Below are positions 42,322 to 52,298 of a stretch of DNA of 64,000 nucleotides, one piece after another. The position numbers and the translations under genes are program-made. The stretch comes from Paenibacillus segetis. Lineage in GTDB: Bacteria; Bacillota; Bacilli; Paenibacillales; Paenibacillaceae. The notes beneath the pieces are model-generated. The model was given only the letters and a program-made list of their open reading frames with translations, did no database searches and had not been told where the DNA came from. Position 1 is the stretch's first letter; each line of letters begins with the position of its first letter. The stretch lies in contig NZ_BMFT01000002.1 of the NCBI RefSeq assembly GCF_014639155.1, positions 434,001-498,000 on the forward strand, read 5' to 3'.

Positions 42322-44057
42322 TGGGACGCGGCTTAATGAAATGGGCGGGGATCAAATCGGTTCTTGTGGTCATGGCTGTTTCGACCCTCCTCCAAAGTAT
42401 CATGATTATCATGCAGGCCAAATGGCTGGCGGAGGTTCTCTCCGCCCTGTTTGGCGGTGCTAAGCTGCAGGAGCAACTCGGCGGGATCGGGTTGTTCCTG
42501 CTTTCTTTTATAGTTAGGCAGGCATGTAGCTTACTTCAGCAGAAGGTCGCTTATCAATTTGCAGAGCAAACGGGTAGAGATTTACGTAAGCAGGTTATGG
42601 AAAAGTTATTTCAGCTAGGTCCTCGTTATGCGGGTAAGGAAGGCACGGGGAATTTAGTAACGCTAGTGATTGAAGGCGTGATGAAATTCCGTAATTATTT
42701 GGAGCTATTTCTACCGCGGATGTTGGCGACAGGGATGACACCAATATTGATCTTGGCTTATGTGTTTATGCAGGATGTGGAGTCAGGAATCATTCTGACG
42801 ATCACGATGCCGATTCTCATCATCTTTATGATTCTAGTCGGTATGACAGCCCGTAAGCAAATGGATCGTCAATGGGAATCTTATCGGGTGTTATCCAATC
42901 ATTTCGTAGATTCATTACGAGGGTTGGAGACGCTGAAGTTTCTAGGACGCAGTAAGCAACATAGCGACTCCATCGATCGGGTCAGCGATTCCTATCGTTC
43001 GGCTACGATGCGGACACTTCGAGTTGCCTTCTTGTCTTCATTCGCACTGGACTTCTTCACGATGTTATCCGTTGCGTCCGTCGCCGTCAGTTTAGGACTT
43101 CGCCTTGTTGATGGTAAAATGACGCTACTCACGGGACTAACCGTGCTGATTTTGGCACCGGAGTATTTCCTCCCCGTGCGAATGGTAGGTGCTGATTATC
43201 ACGCCACCTTGGATGGGAAAGAAGCGGGAGAAGCGATGGAAGCCATTATCGATGCGGCGGAGAAGGAAGCAGCTGAGAAAGCGGCAATCCTGGGTGGAAG
43301 CCCTATGGCCTGGACGCCAGAGAGTACATTAACCTTGTCCTCAGTTGGTGTGCGTCATGAAGCGGACGGGAAGCCTTCCCTGGAAGGTGTTGATTTGAAG
43401 ATAGGCGCTGTAGGCAAAATTGGGATCATTGGTGAAAGTGGAGCCGGCAAATCAACGCTGATCGATGTACTAGGTGGTTTTCTACGCCCGACTTCAGGAA
43501 GCTTTGAATTAAATGGTGCCTCGGTGGGCGATTTGACTCACTCATCTTGGCGGGAGCAAATAACGTACATTCCGCAGAATCCATATATTTTTAGTGGTTC
43601 CCTACGTGATAATATAAGCTTCTACTCACCGAATGCTTCGCGCGAAGCTGTAGAGCAAGCCGCTACAGCTGCAGGGCTGGGTCAATTAGTTCGCGGATTA
43701 CCTAGCGGGTATGATGAAGTTATCGGTGGGGGTGGACGTGATCTAAGCGGTGGCCAAGAGCAGCGTGTGGCACTTGCCCGTGCTCTACTCAGTGAGCGTC
43801 CAATTATTTTGCTCGATGAGCCAACCGCACATCTGGATATCGAAACGGAATATGAACTAAAGGATACGATGTTGCCATTGTTTGAGGATAAGCTGGTATT
43901 CTTAGCTACTCATCGATTGCACTGGATGCGGGATATGGATTACATCATCGTCATGGAGCAAGGGCGCGTGGTGGAGATCGGAACTCATGAGCAGTTGATT
44001 GGCCAAAAAGGGGCTTATCATCATTTGATAGCCATACAGCAGGAGGGGATACAATGA
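42321..44057 (+). CDS. cydD: Thiol reductant ABC exporter subunit CydD
   Basis: 578-residue ABC half-transporter: six-span membrane domain (1-310), then the nucleotide-binding domain with Walker A GESGAGKSTL (about 374), signature DLSGGQEQRVALARAL (about 475) and Walker B IILLDEPTAHLD. CydDC exports cysteine/glutathione and is needed to assemble cytochrome bd; heme transport has also been proposed. It is tightly coupled to cydB and cydC (ATGA overlap), so its role is strongly supported by position. Confidence 0.93.
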   Translation: MGRGLMKWAGIKSVLVVMAVSTLLQSIMIIMQAKWLAEVLSALFGGAKLQEQLGGIGLFLLSFIVRQACSLLQQKVAYQFAEQTGRDLRKQVMEKLFQLGPRYAGKEGTGNLVTLVIEGVMKFRNYLELFLPRMLATGMTPILILAYVFMQDVESGIILTITMPILIIFMILVGMTARKQMDRQWESYRVLSNHFVDSLRGLETLKFLGRSKQHSDSIDRVSDSYRSATMRTLRVAFLSSFALDFFTMLSVASVAVSLGLRLVDGKMTLLTGLTVLILAPEYFLPVRMVGADYHATLDGKEAGEAMEAIIDAAEKEAAEKAAILGGSPMAWTPESTLTLSSVGVRHEADGKPSLEGVDLKIGAVGKIGIIGESGAGKSTLIDVLGGFLRPTSGSFELNGASVGDLTHSSWREQITYIPQNPYIFSGSLRDNISFYSPNASREAVEQAATAAGLGQLVRGLPSGYDEVIGGGGRDLSGGQEQRVALARALLSERPIILLDEPTAHLDIETEYELKDTMLPLFEDKLVFLATHRLHWMRDMDYIIVMEQGRVVEIGTHEQLIGQKGAYHHLIAIQQEGIQ

Positions 44058-45844
44058 AGCAGGAGCAATGGATAAGACCTTATTTTCGGGTCTATAGTGG
44101 GCGGTTTGCACTCTATTTGATTTTGGGTGCACTAACACTACTTTCTGCGTCAATGCTCATGTTCACCTCTGGATTCTTAATTTCCAAGTCGTCGCTGCAG
44201 CCATACAATATTCTCATGGTATATGTACCGATTGTTGGTGTGAGAACGTTTGGTATTGGTCGGGCGGTCATTCATTATGTGGAGCGGCTAGTTGGACACG
44301 ATACGGTTCTGCGTATTTTATCGAAAATGCGAGTCAAATTATATAAAATTCTTGAGCCGCAAGCGTTGTTTATTTCTTCACGCTATCGGACCGGAGACCT
44401 TCTAAGCGTCTTAGCTGACGATATAGAACAATTACAAAATGTATATATCCGCACCGTGTTTCCAAGTTTAGTGGCTTTGATTCTTTATGCGGCTGCTGTA
44501 ATTGGACTCAGTGGGTTTGATGTTGTATTCGCAGGTTTAGTTGCAATCTATATCTTCATTCTGGTGGCTGTACTTCCCTATATCTCATTGAAGCTTACTA
44601 GAGCAACGAATATCGCAGTGAAGCGTGAGCGAAATGGACTTTATCAGAAGCTTACGGATGCTGTGATGGGGATTAGTGATTGGGTAATCAGTGGCCGACA
44701 AGCGGAGTTTGTGGAATCGTATGAGCGGGATGAAGAAATTGTGGCTCGCAAAGAACAAAGATTACGGGCTTGGGCTAGATGGAGAAGCTTAATAGGGCAA
44801 ATGGTTGTCGCTGCGATTGTTGTTTCAATGGTGTATTGGTCTGCGGGACAAGCGGCGGCTGGGAGCATTGATCCTACTTTTATCGTAGCCTTCGTGCTAA
44901 TCGTGTTTCCACTTGCCGATGCCTTTCTTCCTGTATCAGAAGCGATGGAACGGATTCCTCAGTACCGGGAATCATTGAGTAGGTTGGATCGTATTTCAGG
45001 ATCATCTAATATGGAGTCCTCCGTATCAAAGGATGGTCAAGGGAATGAATCTTTAACTGAAAATAGGGCAGAAGCTGGCGTAAGCCAAGAAGCACTTAGC
45101 AAGGCCTCCCGCAGTGTCTCGCTGGAACTGCGAAATGTGAAGTTTGCCTATAGTTCGGATGATGCCAATTCTGTTGATAACGTGTCTTTGGATATTCCCC
45201 AGGGCAAACGGATCGCGATTATTGGCCGCAGTGGTGCAGGTAAATCTACATTACTGAAGCTAATTCAAGGTGCTATCGCTCCAGTTAGTGGCTCGGTTAC
45301 AATTAATGGCCTTCCTGCTATGAATTACGGCGATGATATCTCAAAGGTGATTTCTGTATTGAACCAGCGCCCACATTTGTTTGATACGACAATTGCAAAC
45401 AATATTCGGTTGGGTCGTCCAGAATCATCGGAGGAAGAGATTATTCAGGCGAGTAAGTCAGCGCAGCTTGACGAGTTAGTTCGATCTCTTCCGGCTGGGC
45501 TGGATACGCCGATGCGTGAGACAGGCCAACGTTTCTCTGGAGGGGAACGGCAGCGTGTTGCCTTAGCGCGTATTTTGCTGCAAAATAATCCGGTACTCAT
45601 CCTTGATGAGCCTACAGTAGGGCTCGATCCTCGTACGGAGCGGGAGTTGCTGTCAACGATTTTCAGTACCACTAAAGGGAAATCATTGATTTGGGTTACT
45701 CACCATTTGGTTGGTGCCGAATGCATGGATGAAGTGATTTTTATGGAGCATGGTGTTATTCTCATGCGGGGTACACATGCCGAATTGATGGAGCGAGAAC
45801 CTAGATATCGTAATTTATACGCTCTGGATCGTCCAGGGGTTTAA
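44054..45844 (+). CDS. cydC: Thiol reductant ABC exporter subunit CydC
   Basis: 596-residue partner of CydD: membrane domain 1-310, then a Ser/Glu-rich linker of about 40 residues (around 312-355) longer than usual, and a nucleotide-binding domain with GRSGAGKSTLLK, RFSGGERQRVALARIL and LILDEPTVGLD. Start overlaps the cydD stop as ATGA. A strong terminator closes the operon. Confidence 0.93.
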   Translation: MKQEQWIRPYFRVYSGRFALYLILGALTLLSASMLMFTSGFLISKSSLQPYNILMVYVPIVGVRTFGIGRAVIHYVERLVGHDTVLRILSKMRVKLYKILEPQALFISSRYRTGDLLSVLADDIEQLQNVYIRTVFPSLVALILYAAAVIGLSGFDVVFAGLVAIYIFILVAVLPYISLKLTRATNIAVKRERNGLYQKLTDAVMGISDWVISGRQAEFVESYERDEEIVARKEQRLRAWARWRSLIGQMVVAAIVVSMVYWSAGQAAAGSIDPTFIVAFVLIVFPLADAFLPVSEAMERIPQYRESLSRLDRISGSSNMESSVSKDGQGNESLTENRAEAGVSQEALSKASRSVSLELRNVKFAYSSDDANSVDNVSLDIPQGKRIAIIGRSGAGKSTLLKLIQGAIAPVSGSVTINGLPAMNYGDDISKVISVLNQRPHLFDTTIANNIRLGRPESSEEEIIQASKSAQLDELVRSLPAGLDTPMRETGQRFSGGERQRVALARILLQNNPVLILDEPTVGLDPRTERELLSTIFSTTKGKSLIWVTHHLVGAECMDEVIFMEHGVILMRGTHAELMEREPRYRNLYALDRPGV

Positions 45845-45884
45845 GCTCTTTATAGAATCATTGTATCAATGAAGACAATAAGAG

Positions 45885-45927
45885 ACACTTGTAGCGCCAC
45901 TAGAGTGGAGTTATAAGTGTTTTTTTG
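45885..45927 (+). terminator. Intrinsic terminator of cydABDC
   Basis: ACACTTGTAGCGCCAC (45885-45900) pairs with GTGGAGTTATAAGTGT (45905-45920) with two mismatches, followed by TTTTTTT. Confidence 0.85.
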
Positions 45928-46090
45928 TAGTTCCGCTAAAGTGGCTTCTCTTCCGGCTGTTTAGCCTATATAATGGGGAATAATAATATTACATGACGTG
46001 GAAGTATTTACAATAAAATTAGCATCTTGTTCATTATCAGCTACATGAATAGCAGCAAGATCAGGTATGGTAAGAGGAGGAGGTGACAAG

Positions 46091-47005
46091 TTGGAACTGA
46101 GGCAGATTCAATATTTTATTGAAGTGGCGAAGCTGGAGCATGTGACAGAGGCCTCTTATGTCTTACATGTATCACAGTCGGCTGTTAGTAGACAGATTTT
46201 TAAACTGGAGTCAGAGCTTGGTGTAGATTTGTTCATTCACGAAGGGCGTAAAGTGAAGTTGACACCGATTGGTCGATTATTTCTGTCGCATATGGAACAT
46301 TTAATGAAAGTAATGGAGAATGCCCAACAAGAGATCAGTGAATTTCTGGATCCTGAACGGGGTACAGTTCGTATCGGTTTTCCAAGTAGCTTAGCGGCTC
46401 ATATGATCCCAAGCGTCGTTTCTGCTTTTCGTGATCGTTATCCAGCGGTTCATTTTCAATTGCAGCATGGTTCTTATAAAGAGCTTATTGAATGGGTTGT
46501 TAAAGGCGACATGAACTTGGCGATTATGGGGCCAGTGCCACATCATGATTCCCAGGTGAAAAGCGAGGTGCTATTTCGAGAGAAATTTATGGCGCTAATG
46601 CCTTCTAGTCATAAACTTGCCAAACAATCTTCCGTATCGCTAAATGACTTAAAGGATGATTTGTTTGTGTTGTTCCCTGAAGGGTTTGTATTAAGGGAGC
46701 TGGTCGTGAAGGCTTGTGCCAACCTAGGCTTCCATCCGAAGGTAACGTTTGAAGGTGATGATCTGGATGCAATCAAAGGTTTGGTTGCTGCGGGTCTTGG
46801 ACTGACGGTGTTACCGGAAATTGCTATAAGTGAGTACATACCATCATCCATTGTGAGCATTCCTATTACTGAACCACAGGTCTCCCGCGATGTAGGTGTG
46901 ATTATTCCTTTGAGCCGCGAACTTCCTCCAACGGAGAAGCTGTTCTACGAGTTCTTGAAAGACATATCGCCGATGTTCGGCTTACCAAATAGCGATTTGG
47001 AGTAA
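46091..47005 (+). CDS. LysR-family regulator, GltC-like
   Basis: 304-residue LysR protein: winged helix MELRQIQYFIEVAKLEHVTE with SQSAVSRQIFKLESELG, then the effector domain. The run LDPERGTVRIGFPSSLA and LFPEGFVLRE, EGDDLDAIKGLVAAGLG closely track B. subtilis GltC, activator of glutamate synthase genes. TTG 46091 is five or six bases after GAGGAGGTG and begins exactly at the family start; ATG 46067 would add eight residues including the ribosome site. It is convergent with glutamate dehydrogenase, so a glutamate-metabolism role is plausible, but its target is not shown. Confidence 0.83.
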   Translation: MELRQIQYFIEVAKLEHVTEASYVLHVSQSAVSRQIFKLESELGVDLFIHEGRKVKLTPIGRLFLSHMEHLMKVMENAQQEISEFLDPERGTVRIGFPSSLAAHMIPSVVSAFRDRYPAVHFQLQHGSYKELIEWVVKGDMNLAIMGPVPHHDSQVKSEVLFREKFMALMPSSHKLAKQSSVSLNDLKDDLFVLFPEGFVLRELVVKACANLGFHPKVTFEGDDLDAIKGLVAAGLGLTVLPEIAISEYIPSSIVSIPITEPQVSRDVGVIIPLSRELPPTEKLFYEFLKDISPMFGLPNSDLE

Positions 47006-47053
47006 AAATTAAGCTTGGTTATGTCATAAGTAAACTCTTTGCTTAAATAAGAA

Positions 47054-47100
47054 GGAGCTATCCCTCTAGTAGATAACTACTCGTGGGATAGCTCCTTATA
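47054..47100. terminator. Bidirectional terminator of the GCTATCCC/GGGATAGC type, second copy
   Basis: GGAGCTATCCC (47054-47064) pairs with GGGATAGCTCC (47085-47095) with an inner TAGTAG/CTACT stem. It serves the convergent regulator and gdhA, and is similar to 9443-9491. Confidence 0.82.
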
Positions 47101-47127
47101 TTATATTCCTAGTGGATTCAGCCCAGC

Positions 47128-48546
<1,419 letters not shown>

Positions 48547-48566
48547 TCACGATTTCTCTAACTCTA

Positions 48567-48595
48567 ATTGTAATGTTTATGTAAGATATAAACAA
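48567..48595 (-). promoter_or_regulatory. Predicted promoter of gdhA
   Basis: Minus strand TTGTTT (48595-48590), 17-base spacer, TACAAT (48572-48567). The start of transcription would be near 48560, about 50 bases before the ATG. Confidence 0.5.
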
Positions 48596-48768
48596 ATCTT
48601 TATTTAGATGAACTTGATGACTATTTGAGATGAACTTTACGAACGATGTAAGGTTATACTTGAAAATTTTGGAGAAAAAAAGACTTGGTTTGTTCAAAAA
48701 ATTAATATTGCTTTAACATAGGGTTAGTATTTATGAGCTATGGTTGTAGCATAGGGGGAGGGATCTGA

Positions 48769-49743
48769 ATGATTTCACAGATCGGGGAGATTGCAGAGTT
48801 AATTCCGCATGTGCCTCAAGATACAAAATGTGAACATGTGAATCAAATCTTCAAAGAAAACCCTCAGTTACAAGGGGTTGTTGTCATTCGAAAAGAAGGT
48901 AGTCAATTATCCTTGGTGATGAGAGCCCGATTTTATCAGACAATGGGTACACTTTATGGTTACAACATATATATGGGCAGACCGATCGATTTGATCATGA
49001 AGCAAGAGCCGCTTGTTGTTGAATATGGACATTCTATTACTGAGGTGAGCAAACTCGCGATGAACAGACCGGAAGAGGAACTGTATGATTATGTGATCGT
49101 AACGAGAAACGATGAGTTTTATGGTGTTGTTAGTATTCGTAATCTGCTATTAAATTTTGCAGAGATCCAGACGCAAATCGCCACTTTTCTAAATCCACTT
49201 ACAGGGCTTCCCGGTAATCTATCGATTAGGGAAAAGTTGAAGCAGGTTCTAGAGTGGGAGCAGTTTAGTATGCTCTACATTGATTTGGACAATTTCAAGG
49301 CTTATAACGATATATATGGTTTTAGCGCAGGGGACAAGTTGATTCAGGCTACGGCTACAATCCTCAAAGGGTTTATTTATCAGCCAGATAGCTTCGTCGG
49401 GCATATTGGGGGCGATGACTTCGTTGCTATCGTGAACCATCACGATTATCGTCAACTTAGTCAGTCGATCATCGAGCATTTTGACGATATGATTGGATCG
49501 TTTTATAGTGACATCCATTTGCGGCAGAAGTATGTGTTGACTGAGAACCGAGCGGGTGAAATGGAGAAAATTCCGTTGGTCGGTATTTCAATCGCCGTCG
49601 TTACGAATGAATGGAGACAGTTTGAGAGTGAAGAGGAAATTGTAAATGAATCTACACGAATTAAGAAAAGATGCAAAGCGGACAAGCATAGTTGTTATTA
49701 TGCGAACAATTATGTCCCTGAAATGCAGGTTCCCTGGGCATAA
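48769..49743 (+). CDS. CBS-domain GGDEF-family protein
   Basis: 324 residues without membrane segments. The first about 130 residues look like a CBS pair (FKENPQLQGVVVIRKEG, MKQEPLVVEYGHSITEVSK, FYGVVSIRNLL). The rest is a GGDEF domain: LNPLTGLPGN, LYIDLDNFKAYNDIYG, then GHIGGDDF, so the fourth residue is Asp instead of Glu. The inhibitory RxxD site is absent. Cyclase activity is therefore uncertain; CBS modules usually sense adenosine nucleotides. Similar domains occur after EAL in YkuI-type relatives, but no EAL is here. Divergent from gdhA. Confidence 0.85.
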   Translation: MISQIGEIAELIPHVPQDTKCEHVNQIFKENPQLQGVVVIRKEGSQLSLVMRARFYQTMGTLYGYNIYMGRPIDLIMKQEPLVVEYGHSITEVSKLAMNRPEEELYDYVIVTRNDEFYGVVSIRNLLLNFAEIQTQIATFLNPLTGLPGNLSIREKLKQVLEWEQFSMLYIDLDNFKAYNDIYGFSAGDKLIQATATILKGFIYQPDSFVGHIGGDDFVAIVNHHDYRQLSQSIIEHFDDMIGSFYSDIHLRQKYVLTENRAGEMEKIPLVGISIAVVTNEWRQFESEEEIVNESTRIKKRCKADKHSCYYANNYVPEMQVPWA

Positions 49744-49763
49744 TGATAGATGATGAACATCGT

Positions 49764-49807
49764 AAAAAAGTGACCAGCGCGTGGTACATGGCTGTTCACT
49801 TTTTTTG
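49764..49807 (+). terminator. Intrinsic terminator of the CBS-GGDEF gene
   Basis: AAAAAAGTGA...CAGC (49764-49778) pairs with GCTG...TCACTTTTTT (49791-49806). Confidence 0.82.
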
Positions 49808-49894
49808 TATGCAGGCGGAATAGTCCCAAAGTAGGTGTAAGTTCTATTGAAAGTCGGAAGCTTTCTAGTGGGAAGTGCTCTTGTGAATTAATTT

Positions 49895-49908
49895 CGTAAG
49901 CGCTACGA
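49895..49908 (+). promoter_or_regulatory. Weak catabolite-responsive-element-like dyad
   Basis: CGTAAGCGCTACGA, centred on AAGCGCT, keeps 11 of 14 consensus cre positions (TGWAANCGNTNWCA). It lies about 100 bases before the oxidoreductase start. Low confidence. Confidence 0.25.
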
Positions 49909-49920
49909 TAAGTATTAAGA

Positions 49921-49996
49921 ACTAAGCTTGATGCTTACGAAGTAAGTTTTGCTTGGTGCATATTCTATGATACATAACTTCAATACGTTTAGGAGG
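49921..49996 (+). promoter_or_regulatory. Leader element (copy 2) shared with the aldolase gene
   Basis: ACTAAGCTTGATGCTTACGA then AGTAAGTTTTGCTT repeats the core at 2281-2312 with few changes. Core-to-start distance is 75 bases here and 76 in copy 1, and both end TTTAGGAGGAA. The middle differs, and only shorter pairings (GAAGT/ACTTC, ATGC/GCAT) are possible, so this copy may be a degenerate or differently folded version. Confidence 0.45.
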
Positions 49997-50005
49997 AATA
50001 CGATA

Positions 50006-50983
50006 ATGTCCTTGAACATCGGTATTATTGGTACAGGCTGGTTTAGTAAGGTTCATGGAGATATTCTAGCTGGGATGGAAGATGTACAGGTTGCAGCGAT
50101 ATGTGGGACAAGCATCGAGAAAGCTCAGAACATGGCCTCTGCTTATCCTGGAGCCAAGAGTTATACAGTGCTGACTGAGATGCTAGATGCGCAGAAGCTG
50201 GATGCTGTCTACATTTGTGTACCGCCTATGTCGCATGGTGAGATCGAAGCGGAATTGATCACGAGGGGGATTCCGTTCTTTGTAGAGAAGCCACTTGGGA
50301 TGAATTTGGATATTCCAGTTGGCATTCTGGATCAATTGAACCAGAAACCACTCATTAATTCCGTCGGTTATCATTTTAGATATAAAGAGTCCATCCAACT
50401 ATTAAGGGAATTGTTACAGGGGCGTACGATCGGTATGGCACTCGGTACTTGGATGGGGGATATGCCTGGTGTAGCTTGGTGGAGAAGACAAGAAGGATCA
50501 GGTGGTCAGTTTATCGAACAGACGACGCATATCGTCGACTTGCTTCGATATACGGTTGGTGAGGTTGCAGAAGTGTATGCGGCGTATGGCAATCGTGTCG
50601 TTCAAAGTAAATATGAGAACGTCAATGTACCTGATGTTGGTACGGTAACTTTGAAGCTGAAGAGTGGTGCTGTGGCTAACATTTCGAATACGTGTATTCT
50701 TCCTGGTGGTGTAGGTAAGTCTGGATTGAGTCTGTACACAGACGGAGGCATCCTGGATTGGAATCAGGATCGGCTTGAAGTGATCGAAGAAGGGGTTCGA
50801 ACGGCATTTACAAGTGGGAATAATCCATATGTATCCGAAACAGAAGCGTTTATTCACGCCTTACGGACGGGGGATACCTCGCAAATACTGTCTGATTATG
50901 TCGATGCGGTGAAGACGCAAAGGGTTACCTGCGCTGCCCTGGAATCAGCGTTGAGCGGTAATCCAGTTACAATCACAGATTAA
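50006..50983 (+). CDS. Gfo/Idh/MocA-family oxidoreductase
   Basis: About 325 residues: Rossmann IGIIGTGWFSKVHGD at the start, YICVPPMSHGEIEAE, FVEKPLGMNL (catalytic Lys near 95), and GGQFIEQTTHIVDLLRY (catalytic His near 175). Sugar or inositol dehydrogenase, substrate unknown. The frame opens at 49949, but ATG 50006 follows AGGAGG. Independent of the exopolysaccharide paralogue at 17192. Monocistronic behind the repeated leader element. Confidence 0.87.
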   Translation: MSLNIGIIGTGWFSKVHGDILAGMEDVQVAAICGTSIEKAQNMASAYPGAKSYTVLTEMLDAQKLDAVYICVPPMSHGEIEAELITRGIPFFVEKPLGMNLDIPVGILDQLNQKPLINSVGYHFRYKESIQLLRELLQGRTIGMALGTWMGDMPGVAWWRRQEGSGGQFIEQTTHIVDLLRYTVGEVAEVYAAYGNRVVQSKYENVNVPDVGTVTLKLKSGAVANISNTCILPGGVGKSGLSLYTDGGILDWNQDRLEVIEEGVRTAFTSGNNPYVSETEAFIHALRTGDTSQILSDYVDAVKTQRVTCAALESALSGNPVTITD

Positions 50984-50995
50984 TGTAAGCTGTTT

Positions 50996-51024
50996 AAAGC
51001 CCCGACTAACTCGGGGCTTTTTCT
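50996..51024 (+). terminator. Intrinsic terminator of the oxidoreductase gene
   Basis: AAAGCCCCGA (50996-51005) pairs perfectly with TCGGGGCTTT (51011-51020), followed by TTC. Confidence 0.9.
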
Positions 51025-51036
51025 TGTCGTATTTAT

Positions 51037-51068
51037 AAAAAAATGACCCTGCCTTTTCAGGCAGGGTC
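51037..51068 (-). terminator. Intrinsic terminator of the LrgA/LrgB-type operon
   Basis: GACCCTGCC (51045-51053) pairs with GGCAGGGTC (51060-51068). On the minus strand a run of seven T's (51043-51037) follows. Confidence 0.9.
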
Positions 51069-51114
51069 CATACGGAGAAAACTATTTGAATTAAGAGGAA
51101 CCATGTTGTTAGTC

Positions 51115-51798
51115 TTACTTTATTAATACTGTAATCAGCATGGGAGCCACGCCTAAGGTGAATAAGGCGGCCAAAATCATCGAAATGCTGGAAATTGTTC
51201 CGGTTAATGAACTTAGCTCAAAAGCCTTTGATGTTCCCGTCCCGTGTGCACTTGTTCCAAATAGTACACCACGAGCAACTTCATTCTCGATACGAAATAA
51301 TTTCATAACCATTGGACCAATTACAGTTCCTAGTAGACCTGTAATGATGACGAAAACAGCAGTGATATTTGGAACACCACCGATGGTCTGTGATACATTC
51401 ATGGCGATAGGTGTCGTTACAGAACGTGGGATTAGGCTGCTGACCAGTGTAGAGTCAAGATGCATCCATTCTGCAATGAATGCGGAAGAGAACATAGCCA
51501 CTATGGAGCCTGATAATACGCTGACCAGAATGACGACAGCGTGTTTCTTCAATACGTCATAATATTTGTAGAGCGGTATAGCAAAGGCAATCGTTGCAGG
51601 TTGCAGCATCGCACTGAGCCATTTTCCACCTTGGTTATAAGTCTCGTATGGGATTTGGTTCCACATGAGAACAATAATTAAGAAAAGTGGAGTAATCAGT
51701 AGTGGTGACAAGTAAACTCTCGGCCGAATTTTATATAGTTGTTTGGAAACGAAGTATATAGCAAGTGTGAAGATGAGATATAACATTCCGGTTATCAT
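51115..51798 (-). CDS. LrgB/CidB-family membrane protein
   Basis: 227-residue LrgB-family protein with about six spans (LYLIFTLAIYFVS, YLSPLLITPLFLIIVLMW and later ones) and the family runs SGSIVAMFSSAFIAEW, LIPRSVTTPIAM and GTSAHGTGTSKAFELSSLTG. These proteins work with LrgA/CidA in autolysis control or small-metabolite (pyruvate-type) transport. ATG 51798 overlaps the upstream stop by ATGA, so the pair is translationally coupled. Confidence 0.9.
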   Translation of the reverse strand: MITGMLYLIFTLAIYFVSKQLYKIRPRVYLSPLLITPLFLIIVLMWNQIPYETYNQGGKWLSAMLQPATIAFAIPLYKYYDVLKKHAVVILVSVLSGSIVAMFSSAFIAEWMHLDSTLVSSLIPRSVTTPIAMNVSQTIGGVPNITAVFVIITGLLGTVIGPMVMKLFRIENEVARGVLFGTSAHGTGTSKAFELSSLTGTISSISMILAALFTLGVAPMLITVLIK

Positions 51799-52175
51799 AG
51801 GGCCTTACTATCCTTTCTTTTTGAAATCCTAACGGCGATAAGGCCTGAGGATATCATAACGACCAAGGTACTAGAAATGACAACGATCAGGATTCGTACT
51901 CCGTCGGTCTCTAGCATCGGTATATATTTCATAACGCCAACAGCGGAAGGGATGAAGAAGAGTAGCAACTCGGCTAATAGCCAGTTGGCTCCTTGCTCGA
52001 CCCAGGCTAGCTTGATCATTTTTGTTTTTAGTAATGTGAATAATACAATGATGCCAAGAATCGATCCGGGGATCGGTAAATGGAGTAGAGTAGATAATTT
52101 GTTCATAGCTATGGATACAAAGAAAAGAATTGCAACTTGGAAAACGCCCTTACTTATAATCTTTACTGTATTCAT
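51795..52175 (-). CDS. CidA/LrgA-family holin-like protein
   Basis: 126 residues with four spans: FQVAILFFVSIAMNKL, PIPGSILGIIVLFTLL (the LrgA/CidA signature), LLAELLLFFIPSAVGVM and ILIVVISSTLVVMISSGL. Holin-like partner of the LrgB-family protein. ATG 52175 follows AAGGAAGTGA. First gene of the minus-strand operon, divergent from a LysR gene, the typical cid/CidR layout. Confidence 0.9.
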   Translation of the reverse strand: MNTVKIISKGVFQVAILFFVSIAMNKLSTLLHLPIPGSILGIIVLFTLLKTKMIKLAWVEQGANWLLAELLLFFIPSAVGVMKYIPMLETDGVRILIVVISSTLVVMISSGLIAVRISKRKDSKAL

Positions 52176-52203
52176 GTTGCTTCACTTCCTTGTAATGTCT
52201 GTA

Positions 52204-52231
52204 ATGAAAACAATACAGCAATTGTTTTCAT
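52204..52231. promoter_or_regulatory. Perfect 11-6-11 inverted repeat between cidA-type gene and lysR
   Basis: ATGAAAACAAT, spacer ACAGCA, ATTGTTTTCAT: every arm base pairs. It sits 29 bases from the cidA-type start and 68 from the LysR start, and contains a T-N-A LysR core. The likely operator for the divergent regulator. Confidence 0.75.
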
Positions 52232-52298
52232 GAGTAAAATGAATATACTGAATATATAACATTCCATTTATCTATAGATAATGCAGAGGAGATTTCTA

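Noticed and set aside
49895..49908. cre-like site considered as a separate finding
   Set aside because: Three mismatches to consensus including a core-flanking G; kept only as a low-confidence feature.
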